From Dolomitihabitans soli (GTDB lineage: Bacteria; Actinomycetota; Actinomycetes; Streptosporangiales; Streptosporangiaceae): DNA of 64,000 bases. A program made the translations under genes and the position numbers. The first letter of the stretch is position 1; each line of letters starts with the position of its first letter. Location: assembly GCF_022213955.1 (NCBI RefSeq), contig NZ_JAKNTW010000013.1:62001-126000 (forward strand), written 5' to 3'. This document shows positions 16,138-24,600 of the stretch, one piece after another. The notes under the pieces are model-generated. The model was not told the origin of the DNA. It was given only the letters and a program-made list of their open reading frames with translations, and did not search any database.

Positions 16138-17319
16138 TCAGTAGGTGGGCAGGCTCGGGTCGATCGTCTTGATCCAGCTGAGCACACCGCCGCCGACGTG
16201 GACCGCGTCGGAGAAGCCCGCGCTCTTGACGACCGCCAGCGCCTCGGCGCTGCGGGCGCCGGACTTGCAGTGCAGGATGATCTTCTTGTCCTGGGGCAGC
16301 CCTTCCAGCGCGGACCCGTTGAGGAACTCGCCCTTGGGGATCAGCTTGGCACCGGGGATGGAGACGATCTCGTACTCGTTCGGCTCGCGGACGTCGATCA
16401 GGAAGATGTCGTCGCCGCGATCCTGCATCTCCTTCAGCTCCCGCGCCGTGATCGTGGCGCCGCTGGCGGCTTCCTGAGCCTCTTCCGAGACCGTGCCGCA
16501 GAACGCCTCGTAGTCGTCGAGAAGCTGGGTGACCGTGGGGTTCTTACCGCACAGGACGCACTCGGGGTCCTTGCGGACCTTGACCGTCCGGTACTGCATC
16601 TCCAGGGCGTCGTAGATCATCAGACGGCCGACGAGCGGGTCGCCGATACCGGCGAGCACCTTGATGGCCTCGTTGACCTGGATCGAGCCGATCGAGGCGC
16701 ACAGCACGCCCAGCACGCCGCCCTCGGCGCACGAGGGCACCATGCCGGGCGGCGGCGGCTCGGGGTAGAGGCAGCGGTAGCAGGGGCCGTGCTCGGCCCA
16801 GAACACGCTCGCCTGCCCGTCGAACCGGTAGATCGATCCCCAGACGTACGGCTTGCCGAGCAGGACGGCCGCGTCGTTCACCATGTAGCGGGTGGCGAAG
16901 TTGTCGGTGCCGTCCACGATCAGGTCGTACCCGGAGAAGATCTCCATGACGTTCTCGGTGGTCAGCGCCGTGTTGTGGACGACCACGTCGATCAGCGGGT
17001 TGATCTCGCGCACCGACGCGGCGGCGCTCTCGGCCTTCAGCCGGCCCACGTCGGACTGCCCGTGGATCACCTGGCGTTGCAGGTTCGACTCGTCGACGAC
17101 GTCGAAGTCGACGACGCCCAGGGTGCCCACGCCCGCGGCGGCCAGGTAGAGCAGCGCGGGAGAGCCCAGCCCGCCCGCGCCCACACACAGCACCTTGGCG
17201 TTCTTCAGCCGCTTCTGCCCTGCCATCCCCACATCCGGGATGATCAGGTGGCGCGAGTAACGGCGCACCTCGTCTACGGTCAGCTCGGCTGCCGGCTCAA
17301 CCAGCGGTGGCAACGACAC
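16138..17319 (-). CDS. moeZ: Adenylyltransferase/sulfurtransferase MoeZ
   Basis: 393 residues, standard MoeZ length. The N-terminal E1-like ThiF/MoeB domain has the nucleotide loop VGAGGLGSP (about 45-53), RQVIHG, and zinc ligands in PCYRCLYP and CVLCG. The C-terminal rhodanese domain carries the persulfide cysteine in ILHCKSGARSAEA (about residue 350). It adenylates and then thiolates the C-terminal Gly-Gly of small sulfur carriers, supplying sulfur for molybdopterin, thiamine, cysteine (CysO) and thiosugar pathways in actinobacteria. The GTG at 17319 gives the known N-terminus. It lies 38 bp downstream of an alpha/beta hydrolase on the same strand, as in related genomes. Confidence 0.95.
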   Translation of the reverse strand: MSLPPLVEPAAELTVDEVRRYSRHLIIPDVGMAGQKRLKNAKVLCVGAGGLGSPALLYLAAAGVGTLGVVDFDVVDESNLQRQVIHGQSDVGRLKAESAAASVREINPLIDVVVHNTALTTENVMEIFSGYDLIVDGTDNFATRYMVNDAAVLLGKPYVWGSIYRFDGQASVFWAEHGPCYRCLYPEPPPPGMVPSCAEGGVLGVLCASIGSIQVNEAIKVLAGIGDPLVGRLMIYDALEMQYRTVKVRKDPECVLCGKNPTVTQLLDDYEAFCGTVSEEAQEAASGATITARELKEMQDRGDDIFLIDVREPNEYEIVSIPGAKLIPKGEFLNGSALEGLPQDKKIILHCKSGARSAEALAVVKSAGFSDAVHVGGGVLSWIKTIDPSLPTY

Positions 17320-17357
17320 AGTTCTACGCTCCCGTTTCAAGGGTTCTTCCCTGCTTC

Positions 17358-18296
17358 TCAACTCAGCCGCGCGGCGGGGAATTCCCCGGCGGGTTCCGTC
17401 CCGGCCGTCTCGGTGATCAGCAGCTGCGCCTCGCGGGCGACCGGTCCCGGATACTCCATCTGTGCGACATGCCCGGCCTGGGGCAGCAGAACCAGTCTCA
17501 CCTCCCGGAACGTCCTGGCCGCCCGGCCGGCCATCTGGGGCCGGACCAGCCGGTCGTGCCGCCCGTGGATCACCAGGGTGGGCGCGGTCACCCTGGCGGC
17601 CAGCCGCCACAGGTTCTCCTCACCCCTGCGGAAGTACTCCGTGACGATGCCGCGCGCCGAACAGATGATCGCCGTCCCCGCGTACGGCAGGTCGTCCCGC
17701 CTGCGCAGTTCGTCGAGAGCGTCCTGGAAGCGCGCGGGGTGCACCCGTTCCACATCGGCGTAGCACATGCCGAGGCTCGCGCTGAGGCGGCGTTCGGCGG
17801 GCACCGCGCGCAGCAGCCGTTCGAAGGCCCATTCCCCGAGCCGGGGCAGGGCGGAGATGGCCACCCGGGCCGGGCCGTACCTCGGCAGCAGGTCGGGCAG
17901 GGCCGGTGAGACCAGCGTCAGTGAGCGCACCAGGTCGGGCCGGGTGGCCGCGACGCGCACGGAGACGGCTCCGCCGAGCGAGTTGCCGAACAGGTGGACC
18001 GGCCCGCCGCCGACGTGCTCGATCAGCGCGATCACCGCCCTCGCGTGGGCGGCCACCGAGTAGTCGCCGTCGGGCGGCGCCGGTGAGTAGCCGGAGCCGG
18101 GGAGGTCGATCGCGTAGCCCGTGACCACGTCCCTGAGCCGGTCCATGAGGTCGGTCCAGTTGGTGGCCGAGCCGGCGAGGCCGTGCACGAACACGGCGGT
18201 CTCGGAGGGGCCCGGGGGGGCGCTTCGCACGTGCACCGCGCGCCCGTCGAGGTCGATCAGCTCTCCAGGCCAGTGCGGGATCGGCTCTTCCACCAC
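17358..18296 (-). CDS. Alpha/beta hydrolase
   Basis: 312 residues. Oxyanion strand VFVHGLAGSATNW (about 35-47), nucleophile elbow FGNSLGGAVSV (Ser near 107), acid region LVIHGRHDRLV and catalytic His in PQAGHVAQME near residue 279. No signal peptide. It belongs to the broad esterase/lipase fold group; substrate unknown. It is in the same direction as moeZ with a 38 bp gap, matching the LipV-MoeB1 type neighbourhood of mycobacteria as I remember it. Confidence 0.88.
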   Translation of the reverse strand: MVEEPIPHWPGELIDLDGRAVHVRSAPPGPSETAVFVHGLAGSATNWTDLMDRLRDVVTGYAIDLPGSGYSPAPPDGDYSVAAHARAVIALIEHVGGGPVHLFGNSLGGAVSVRVAATRPDLVRSLTLVSPALPDLLPRYGPARVAISALPRLGEWAFERLLRAVPAERRLSASLGMCYADVERVHPARFQDALDELRRRDDLPYAGTAIICSARGIVTEYFRRGEENLWRLAARVTAPTLVIHGRHDRLVRPQMAGRAARTFREVRLVLLPQAGHVAQMEYPGPVAREAQLLITETAGTEPAGEFPAARLS

Positions 18297-18613
18297 ACGT
18301 CCCTTCTCCGGTTCAACTCCTCGGTTCGACGATAGCTCGCCGCCCGACCACGCCCCACTTCTGTAAGGCCCATTCCATTAACCAACGATTCGGACATTAG
18401 AGACAGATCATATCAAAACAAGCAATATTTGTTTAATTGTGGCAATAAAGTGATAATCGCTGGGCAAAGGTGTCAGATCGCCGTTTTGTCGACCATCGTG
18501 CCGGGAATAACGAGGATTCAGGATGACAGCAGATGGCACTATCAACGGCACTTGATCACGAACCAAGCAAATGCCGGAAATAGACTACTGATGTCGTCCA
18601 ACGGGGATACGAA

Positions 18614-18890
18614 ACGGCCGACGCCAAGAAGATCGCCGTTGCTCTCAGCACGGCACTCATCGGCGGCATGGTCGGCGCTGGGGGTCGCCGCCGACGCCGC
18701 CCAGGCCGGAGTCTCTCCGGACGCCGGACACCGGTGCGGCGGGGGCCGCCACGGGGACACTGGGCGAACCGGACCACTGTCAGGATCGACCACGTCACCG
18801 GCCACGGCCGGTTCCATTCGGAATAACGACCCAAGTCGTGGAAAGCGACCGAATCCACGACTGACCAAGACGCGAATTAATCTGTCCTGA
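18614..18890 (+). pseudogene. Possible decayed small secreted-protein gene
   Basis: One plus frame reads AKKIAVALSTALIGGMVGAG, a textbook Sec signal peptide; the sense then continues in a second frame as VAADAAQAGVSPDAG, a normal cleavage region. Removing one G from the five-G run near 18695 joins them. The expected start position has ACG (18614) behind a GGGGA element where ATG would be needed. So both a start and a frame seem lost. An alternative intact frame from ATG 18591 to 18890 has unlikely composition. The upstream part (18297-18613) is unusually AT-rich for this genome and contains no gene; it may be the old promoter. Confidence 0.4.
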
Positions 18891-18914
18891 TATATCAGGA
18901 TCAGATTAATTCGC
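18872..18914. repeat. Long AT-rich inverted repeat
   Basis: The left arm (18872-18892) starts GCGAATTAATCTG and continues TCCTGATA; the right arm (18893-18914) is its reverse complement with one extra T. That is 21 paired bases with a single bulge and essentially no loop, rare in such GC-rich DNA. It lies two bases before a second, GC-rich hairpin. It could form a cruciform or be a binding site; it also overlaps the stop of the decayed frame. Confidence 0.8.
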
Positions 18915-18916
18915 CA

Positions 18917-18948
18917 GCGAGGGCCCGGAACAGCCACCGGGCCCTCGC
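18917..18948. terminator. Strong hairpin terminator downstream of ku
   Basis: GCGAGGGCCCGG and CCGGGCCCTCGC pair perfectly over 12 bp around an 8-base loop. It is located 61 bp beyond the ku stop codon and fits a terminator for that minus-strand gene; the TTCATT on the plus side would also allow function in the other direction. Confidence 0.75.
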
Positions 18949-19009
18949 TTCATTCCACCCGGTCCGCATTCACCCGGTCCACATTCCACTCAGGCGGGCG
19001 TCCGCACCG

Positions 19010-19870
19010 TCAGGCGGACTTGCGGGTCTTGCGCTTGGCGGCGGGCTTCTCCTCCTTGGCCTCTTTCTCCTCGGCCTTCGCGCCCGCGCTCTCGCGGCCC
19101 TTCTTGGCGGCGTCGACGCTGGCGCGGAGCGCGGCCATCAGGTCGACGGCCGGGCCCGCCTCGGCCGGTCCGCCCTCCGGCTGGACGACCTCCTTGCCCG
19201 CCACCTTTGCCTCGATGACCTGCTGCAACGCCTCCCGGTAGGCGTCGTGGTACTGGGTCGGGTCGAACTCCGACGCCATGGTCTCGATGAGCGACTCGGC
19301 CATCTTGAGCTCCTGCGCGCGGACGTCGATGTCCTCGTCGAGGAAGCCGAAGTCCGGAGTGCGGACCTCGTCGGGCCAGAGCATCGTCTCCAGCACGAAG
19401 ACCCCGTCACGCACCCGCAGGGTGGCCAGCGACTCCCGCTGCCGCAGCGCCACCTTCACGACCGCGACCTGACCGGACCGTTCGAGCGCGTTCCGCAGCA
19501 GCACGTACGGCTTGGCGCCCTGGGCGTCGGGCTCAAGGTAGTAGGACTTGGCGAAGTAGATCGGGTCGATCTCCTCTGCCGGGCTGAACTGCAGGACGTC
19601 GATTCGGCGGGAGGTGGAGAGCGGGAGGTCCTCGAAGTCCTCGTCGGTGAGAACCACGATCTCCCCGGTCGCCAGCTCGTATCCTTTGGCGATGTCGGCG
19701 TAGGCGACCTCTTCGCCGTCGACCGTGCAGACCCGCTTGTACTTGATGCGGCCGCCGTCCTCGCGGTGCACCTGGTGGAAGGTCACGTCCCTCTGCTCGG
19801 TCGCGGAGTACAGTTTGACCGGAATCGTGACCAGCCCGAAGGAAATCGCGCCTTTCCAGATGCTGCGCAT
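19010..19870 (-). CDS. ku: Non-homologous end joining protein Ku
   Basis: 286 residues beginning MRSIWKGAISFGLVTIPVKL, the invariant bacterial Ku N-terminus, from the ATG at 19870 with GGGAGA upstream. Core Ku ring domain about 1-250 (VTFHQVHREDGG, KGYELATGEIVVLTDEDFE). The last 35 residues are a Lys/Ala/Glu-rich tail ending KRKTRKSA, the extended basic C-terminus that tunes DNA binding and LigD recruitment. It binds DNA ends as a homodimer. It is divergent from the two ligD-type genes; only 91 bp separate the starts, so a shared control region is likely. Confidence 0.96.
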   Translation of the reverse strand: MRSIWKGAISFGLVTIPVKLYSATEQRDVTFHQVHREDGGRIKYKRVCTVDGEEVAYADIAKGYELATGEIVVLTDEDFEDLPLSTSRRIDVLQFSPAEEIDPIYFAKSYYLEPDAQGAKPYVLLRNALERSGQVAVVKVALRQRESLATLRVRDGVFVLETMLWPDEVRTPDFGFLDEDIDVRAQELKMAESLIETMASEFDPTQYHDAYREALQQVIEAKVAGKEVVQPEGGPAEAGPAVDLMAALRASVDAAKKGRESAGAKAEEKEAKEEKPAAKRKTRKSA

Positions 19871-19961
19871 TCGTCTCTCCCAACAGCGAAGAACCTTCGC
19901 ACGAATGTTCGAATCACGCGACATCCGGATCGAACCCTGACCATTGGGGGATGTACCCGCC

Positions 19962-20900
19962 ATGGGGGATCCGATGCCATATCCCGTGGAACCGATGCTT
20001 GCCGTGCCCGGCATGCTTCCCAATGATGGTTCCCGCTACGCGCTTGAGGTGAAATGGGATGGAATTAGAGCAATTCTGCATAAAAGTTCGGAGGTACGGC
20101 TGACCGGACGAGGCGGGGTCGACTTCACCCCCCGCTACCCCGAGGTCTCATCGGTCGTGGCCGCGCTCTACGACCACCAGGCCGTCCTCGACGGCGAACT
20201 CGTCGCCTTCGACCCCGCCGGCCGTCCCAGTTTCGAACGGCTCCAGCGGCGGATGCACGTCGTCGACCCCGGCCCGCTCGCCGCCCTGGTCCCGGTGGTC
20301 TACCTCCCGTTCGATCTCCTCCATCTCAACGGCCACAACCTCTTCGACCTGCCGTACACCGACCGGCGGACCCTGCTGGAGAGCCTCGACCTGGGTGTGC
20401 CGCCGCGCTTTCCCTGCGACAAGGGCGAACTGCTGTCCGCCACCCGCGCGCAGGGACTCGAAGGCGTCATCGCCAAGAAGCTGGACGCGCCCTACCGCCC
20501 CGGGAGACGTACCGACTGGTGGATCAAGGTGAAGAACCAGGAGACGCGCGACGTGGTGGTCGGCGGCTGGCGGCCCGGCAAGGGACGCCGGTCCGGCGGC
20601 ATCGGCTCGCTGCTCGTGGGCGCCTTCGGCGCGAACGGCCTGAGCTACCTCGGCCACGTCGGCACGGGCTTCACCGACGTCGTCCTCGACCAGCTGTACG
20701 GCATGCTCAGGCCACTGGAGATCGCCGGGAGCGCGTTCGCCGGCGAGTTGCCCAACGACATCACCAGAAACGCCCACTGGGTTCGGCCGGAGCTGGTGGG
20801 GGAAGTCGCCTTCACGATGTGGACCCTGGAAAAACGGCTGCGCAACCCGGCGTGGCGTGGACTGCGCCCAGACGTGATCCCCTCGGAGGTAGAACTGTGA
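19962..20900 (+). CDS. ATP-dependent DNA ligase, LigD-type ligase module
   Basis: About 312 residues. Nucleotidyltransferase motif I EVKWDGIRA with adenylated Lys31, then DGELVAFD (motif III), the EGVIAKKLDAPY block (motif IV), WWIKVKNQ (motif V), and an OB domain ending before DVIPSEVEL. This is the ligase part of LigD as a stand-alone protein, without nuclease or polymerase domains. It seals breaks held by Ku. The ATG at 19962 is the chosen start; a TTG at 19944 is in frame. Its TGA overlaps the GTG of the polymerase gene, so the two products are made together. Confidence 0.93.
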   Translation: MGDPMPYPVEPMLAVPGMLPNDGSRYALEVKWDGIRAILHKSSEVRLTGRGGVDFTPRYPEVSSVVAALYDHQAVLDGELVAFDPAGRPSFERLQRRMHVVDPGPLAALVPVVYLPFDLLHLNGHNLFDLPYTDRRTLLESLDLGVPPRFPCDKGELLSATRAQGLEGVIAKKLDAPYRPGRRTDWWIKVKNQETRDVVVGGWRPGKGRRSGGIGSLLVGAFGANGLSYLGHVGTGFTDVVLDQLYGMLRPLEIAGSAFAGELPNDITRNAHWVRPELVGEVAFTMWTLEKRLRNPAWRGLRPDVIPSEVEL

Positions 20901-21781
20901 CGGCGAAGGTACTCGTGCAGGTCGCCGGCAAGGACCTGACGCTGACCAACCTGGACAAGGTGCTCTATCCCCAGGCGGGCTTCACCAAGGCCGAGATCAT
21001 CGACTACTACTCGCGGATCGCCCCGGTCCTCCTCCCCCATCTGCGGGGACGGCCGCTGACCGTGAAGAGATACCCGAACGGCGTGGAGTCGAAGTTCTTC
21101 TTCGAGAAGAACGCCCCCGCCCACACCCCCGCGTGGGTCCGCAAGGTGAACGTGCCCACCCCGGGCAGCACCAAGGACCGCGACACCATCGACTTCGCCG
21201 TGATCGAGGACCTGCCCACGCTGGTCTACTACGCGAACCTGGCCGCCCTGGAGCTGCACGTGCCGATGTGGCGGGTGGACGACGCGGGCGGCGCGGTCGA
21301 TCCCGACACGCTGGTCTTCGACCTCGACCCCGGCTCCCCCGCGACCATCGTGGAGTGCTGCCGGGTGGCCCGCCTGCTCCGCGACATCCTCGCCGACGAC
21401 GGCCTGACCGCCTGCCCCAAGACCAGCGGCAACAAGGGAATGCAGCTCTACGCCCACTGGGACCGCGGCCCCGACCCCTCGGCGTACGCCAGGAAGATCG
21501 CGCAGCGGCTGGAGTCGGAGCACCCGGGCGAGATCGTCAGCGTGATGACCAGGAAGATCCGCACGGGCAAGGTCTTCATCGACTGGAGCCAGAACAACCC
21601 CTTCAAGACGACCATCGCCCCCTACTCGCTCCGCGCCCGTTCCTTCCCCACCGTGTCCACCCCGTTGACCTGGGATGAGGTCGAAGGCTGCACCAGCCAG
21701 GAGGAGCTCGTCTTCACCGCGGAGGACGTTCTGGCCCGGGTGGAGGAACACGGAGACCTGTTCGGACCGCTGGCCCCCTAG
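20897..21781 (+). CDS. LigD-type polymerase/primase module
   Basis: 294 residues, the archaeo-eukaryotic primase-like polymerase domain of LigD as its own gene. Signatures: LTNLDKVLYPQAGFTKAEII, the metal-binding LVFDLDPGSP (about 136-145), SGNKGMQLYAHW (His near 193), and IDWSQNNPFKTTIAPYSLRA. It fills gaps and adds nucleotides (often ribonucleotides) at breaks. The GTG at 20897 sits in a GTGA overlap with the ligase stop, behind GGAGG. No LigD 3'-phosphoesterase domain is encoded in the window, so it must be elsewhere or absent. Confidence 0.94.
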   Translation: MTAKVLVQVAGKDLTLTNLDKVLYPQAGFTKAEIIDYYSRIAPVLLPHLRGRPLTVKRYPNGVESKFFFEKNAPAHTPAWVRKVNVPTPGSTKDRDTIDFAVIEDLPTLVYYANLAALELHVPMWRVDDAGGAVDPDTLVFDLDPGSPATIVECCRVARLLRDILADDGLTACPKTSGNKGMQLYAHWDRGPDPSAYARKIAQRLESEHPGEIVSVMTRKIRTGKVFIDWSQNNPFKTTIAPYSLRARSFPTVSTPLTWDEVEGCTSQEELVFTAEDVLARVEEHGDLFGPLAP

Positions 21782-21843
21782 CACCCGCGCGCACGGGTCG
21801 TAGGGTGGGGTGTATCCCCGGTTTCGTCTAGGGAGGGAGTGGC

Positions 21844-22071
21844 ATGTCTGAGATGGACGTGCGTGGAGACGGCCTGGCCGAGGACGCCCTCGACGAGCGG
21901 CCCCCGCGGGAGGTCGGCGTCGAGACGCCCGAGGCCGACGCGGCGGAACAGCGGCGCGCGGATCGCGAGACGGATCAGCGACGCGAGGACGACCTGCCGT
22001 TCGACGTCGATCCCGCCGACGACGCCGAGCAGAACAGGACCGTGGACCTCGATGACGACGACTATCGTTGA
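21844..22071 (+). CDS. Small acidic conserved protein
   Basis: 75 residues, strongly acidic and without hydrophobic core, ending DVDPADDAEQNRTVDLDDDD-Tyr-Arg; probably disordered. A GGGAGGGAG element precedes the ATG. It stands between the ligD-type genes and a TetR gene, same direction. I recall similar short acidic proteins in related genomes but no function. Base composition is like its neighbours. Confidence 0.6.
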   Translation: MSEMDVRGDGLAEDALDERPPREVGVETPEADAAEQRRADRETDQRREDDLPFDVDPADDAEQNRTVDLDDDDYR

Positions 22072-22131
22072 CCTGGTTACCCGCGCGTAGGATGACGCGA
22101 AACGTTCGACCATCCCCGGTAGGAGATCGCC

Positions 22132-22752
22132 GTGACCGCTACCCCGGAAGCCAAACCCCGGGGCACCCGGCTGCCCCGGCTGGCCCGCCGCCGCCAACTG
22201 CTGAGCGCGGCGCAGGAAGTGTTCGTGGAGAACGGCTACCACGCGGCCGCGATGGACGAGATCGCCGAGCGCGCCGGCGTCAGCAAGCCGGTGCTCTACC
22301 AGCACTTCCCCGGCAAGCTGGAGCTCTACCTGGCCCTCCTCGACCTGCACGTCGAGGACATGGTCAACCGCTGCCGCGAGGCGCTGGCCTCCACCACCGA
22401 CAACAAGCAGCGGGTCCAGGCGGCCATCGGCGCCTTCTTCGACTTCGTCTCCAGCCAGGGTGAGGCGTTCCGGCTGGTCTTCGAGTCCGACCTGCGCAAT
22501 GTCGCGCCCGTCCGTCAGCGCGTGGAGCGGTCCCTCCAGGAGAGCGCCGACATGATCAGTGAGGTGATCCAGGAGGACACCGGCTGTTCGAGCGACGAGG
22601 CCCACCTGCTGGGCGTCGGACTGGTCGGCATGGCCGAGGTCAGCGCGCGCTACTGGCTGACCAGCCAGGGATCGATTCCCAAGGAGGCGGCCACCCAGTT
22701 GATGGCCCGCCTCGCGTGGCGCGGCATCAGCGGCTTTCCCCGCACGGGCTGA
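22132..22752 (+). CDS. TetR/AcrR family transcriptional regulator
   Basis: 206 residues from a GTG start. The N-terminal TetR helix-turn-helix is clear: RRRQLLSAAQEVFVENGYHA, MDEIAERAGVSKPVLYQHF (about 20-64), followed by a helical ligand-binding domain with TQLMARLAWRGISGF at the end. Together with the downstream DUF3107 gene, moeZ and the RhlE helicase it resembles the Rv3208 neighbourhood of mycobacteria, where a TetR protein has the same place. Effector unknown. Confidence 0.92.
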   Translation: MTATPEAKPRGTRLPRLARRRQLLSAAQEVFVENGYHAAAMDEIAERAGVSKPVLYQHFPGKLELYLALLDLHVEDMVNRCREALASTTDNKQRVQAAIGAFFDFVSSQGEAFRLVFESDLRNVAPVRQRVERSLQESADMISEVIQEDTGCSSDEAHLLGVGLVGMAEVSARYWLTSQGSIPKEAATQLMARLAWRGISGFPRTG

Positions 22753-22840
22753 CCCCCTCGTGTTCGCTTGACGCGATCAATTCACCCACGGGCGCTCCCG
22801 CAGGCGACGATGGGGACAACACCCGTCGAAAGGGAGCCAG

Positions 22841-23071
22841 ATGGAAATCAAGATCGGCGTGCGCTCCGTGCACCGAGAGCTCGTGGTCGAGACCGACCTG
22901 TCGGCCGAGGAGATCGAGACTGAGCTCCGCAACGCCCTGGCCGCCGAGCGCGGCGTGTTCACCATCGCCGACACCAAGGGCCGCCGGATCATCGTCCCGG
23001 TCGCCGCCCTCGGCTTCGTCGAGATCGGCGAGGACGAGACCCGCCCCGTCGGCTTCGGCGGCACGCTCTAA
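22841..23071 (+). CDS. DUF3107 family protein
   Basis: 76 residues, exact family size: MEIKIGVRSVHRELVVET at the start, then ADTKGRRIIVPVAALGFVEI and RPVGFGG at the end. Compact, cytoplasmic, conserved across actinobacteria next to this TetR regulator and the ferritin-like protein; function unknown. GAAAGGGAG precedes the ATG. A TTGACG hexamer lies 75 bp upstream and may be part of its promoter. Confidence 0.92.
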   Translation: MEIKIGVRSVHRELVVETDLSAEEIETELRNALAAERGVFTIADTKGRRIIVPVAALGFVEIGEDETRPVGFGGTL

Positions 23072-23688
23072 CCGGCCCTCCGCGCTTCAACGACCTCAAG
23101 GGACCTGCGGTCCCCAGGGCGCCGCGGCGGTTGGCCACCGCGCGGTGCTCTGGCGACGGCTTCCCTGGCTGTTGAGAACGGCCTGGCTCAGCCGCCGGGA
23201 CACTCCCGACGCCGTCCGAGCCGGCAACCGTGCGGACGATGCGGCCGGCTCCTCTCGTGCCGTCTCAGCCCGACGGTCGGACAGCCCGCGCTCTCCCTTC
23301 GCAACACGGCGCGCGAGGTCCACCGATTCGGCCCACATCTGGTCAAGGAACTGCCGTAGCGGCGCGAGGCCCTCATATCCGGCACGTTACAGCCGCCCGG
23401 CGCCTTCGCGCCGCACGATTCGCCGGACCTCTCCCCGGGTTCCCGGCGGAACGGCCTCCACAAGGCCGCAGGATCCGGCGGAACGGCCTCCCACGACCTC
23501 CCAAGCTCCCGGGGAAACGATCTCCCACAAGTCGCCCGTCCTTCTCACAAGGCGGGCCGGCACCGCGCCGGAGCCGGGCCCGCCTGCCACGCGGCGCCGT
23601 CACCCGGGACCGGCGCCGCGTCGCGACGAGGTGACACCAGCGTGCTGCTCACCGGCGACGAGGCGACGAGGCGCAACGAGGCCGCCCG
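23072..23688. other. 617 bp intergenic stretch with one direct repeat
   Basis: No frame with convincing protein character on either strand; open frames here are short and Arg/Pro-rich. The sequence CGGCGGAACGGCCTCC occurs twice, about 35 bp apart (near 23441 and 23476). No clear hairpin terminator or RNA gene was seen. Confidence 0.5.
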
Positions 23689-24366
23689 TCAGGCTCCGGG
23701 GGTGAGCCCCACGGCGGCCATCCGCTTGCCGTGCGCCTCGGTCAGTCTGGCGAACATCCGCCCCACCTCGGCGAGATCCTCGCCAGGACCGGCAGCGCCG
23801 TCCCCGACCAGCAGGATGGCGAGTTCGGGGCGGGCCGCGGCGACCCGCTGCCCCTGGCTCAGCGCCTCGCCCACCATCCGCCTGGCCCACAGCGCGAGCC
23901 TGCCCGCGGCTCTCGGGTCGGCGGCCAGCGCGGCGCGTACCCGATCGATCGCGAACTCCGAGCGGCCCTGGTCCGCGAGCACCTCCTCGACGAGGTCGGT
24001 GGTCGCGGAGTCCACGTGCCGGGCCGCCTCGCGGTAGAAGTCGAGCGCGATCCCCGTGCCCACGTATGCTTTGACCAGGGCCTCCAGCCAGTCGCTCGGT
24101 CTCGTCTGCACGTGCCAGTCGTCCAGCGCCGCCACGAAGGGCGCCATGGCCTCCTCCGGATCGGACCCGAGCTCGGTGAGCCGGTCGCGCAACAGGCGGA
24201 AGTGGCCGTACTCGGTCGCCGCCAGATCGCTGAGCGCGGCCAGGTCGGTCAGCGACGGGGCGAGGCGCGCGGCGTCCTCGGCGAGGCGCAGGAACGCGGT
24301 CAGCTCGGCGTAGGCGAGCACGCCCAGCAGGTCGGCCACTCCCGCGGCGGGAGGAGAATCACTCAT
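23689..24366 (-). CDS. Ferritin-like fold protein (MiaE-like)
   Basis: 225 residues from the ATG at 24366; a longer in-frame start is not supported. All-helical, with helix segments AYAELTAFLRLAEDA, AATEYGHFRLLRDRL and DFYREAARHVDSAT holding the Glu/His pairs expected of a ferritin-like di-iron carboxylate protein related to tRNA hydroxylase MiaE. The pattern ExxH appears in EYGH. Convergent with DUF3107 and divergent from the helicase, as in the Rv3210c-Rv3211 arrangement. Enzymatic role unproven. Confidence 0.8.
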   Translation of the reverse strand: MSDSPPAAGVADLLGVLAYAELTAFLRLAEDAARLAPSLTDLAALSDLAATEYGHFRLLRDRLTELGSDPEEAMAPFVAALDDWHVQTRPSDWLEALVKAYVGTGIALDFYREAARHVDSATTDLVEEVLADQGRSEFAIDRVRAALAADPRAAGRLALWARRMVGEALSQGQRVAAARPELAILLVGDGAAGPGEDLAEVGRMFARLTEAHGKRMAAVGLTPGA

Positions 24367-24507
24367 GGATGCAGAGTACGAGGTGACGGCGGACTTCCCG
24401 GGACTGAAACATCGGGAACAAACGAAATCGGTTCTCTGTTGTGCTATCGAGTACACTGCTGTGTGAAAGTGCGACCGCGCTGTGTATATCCAGGAGGAAG
24501 CTCCCGG

Positions 24508-24540
24508 ATGCCCCCATGTTCTTGGCTCTGCGGTCGCTGA
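24508..24540 (+). CDS. Putative 10-residue leader peptide upstream of helicase
   Basis: Within the 234 bp leader before the helicase gene, AGGAGG (24492-24497) precedes an ATG that encodes MPPCSWLCGR and then stops. The ribosome site is better than the one of the helicase itself, and two Cys and one Trp codons sit in ten. It may be an upstream regulatory peptide; it may also be chance. No terminator-antiterminator pair is obvious around it. Confidence 0.3.
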   Translation: MPPCSWLCGR

Positions 24541-24600
24541 TGAATCGATGAGGGTTGGCCCTTCCGCGAGGACCCCGGCACGGGGGAAATCTTACGGCCC

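Noticed and set aside
18429-18890. 153-residue intact plus-strand gene
   Set aside because: Unusual composition in its first two thirds; the alternative reading with a signal peptide and one frameshift is more protein-like, so it is given as a possible pseudogene instead.
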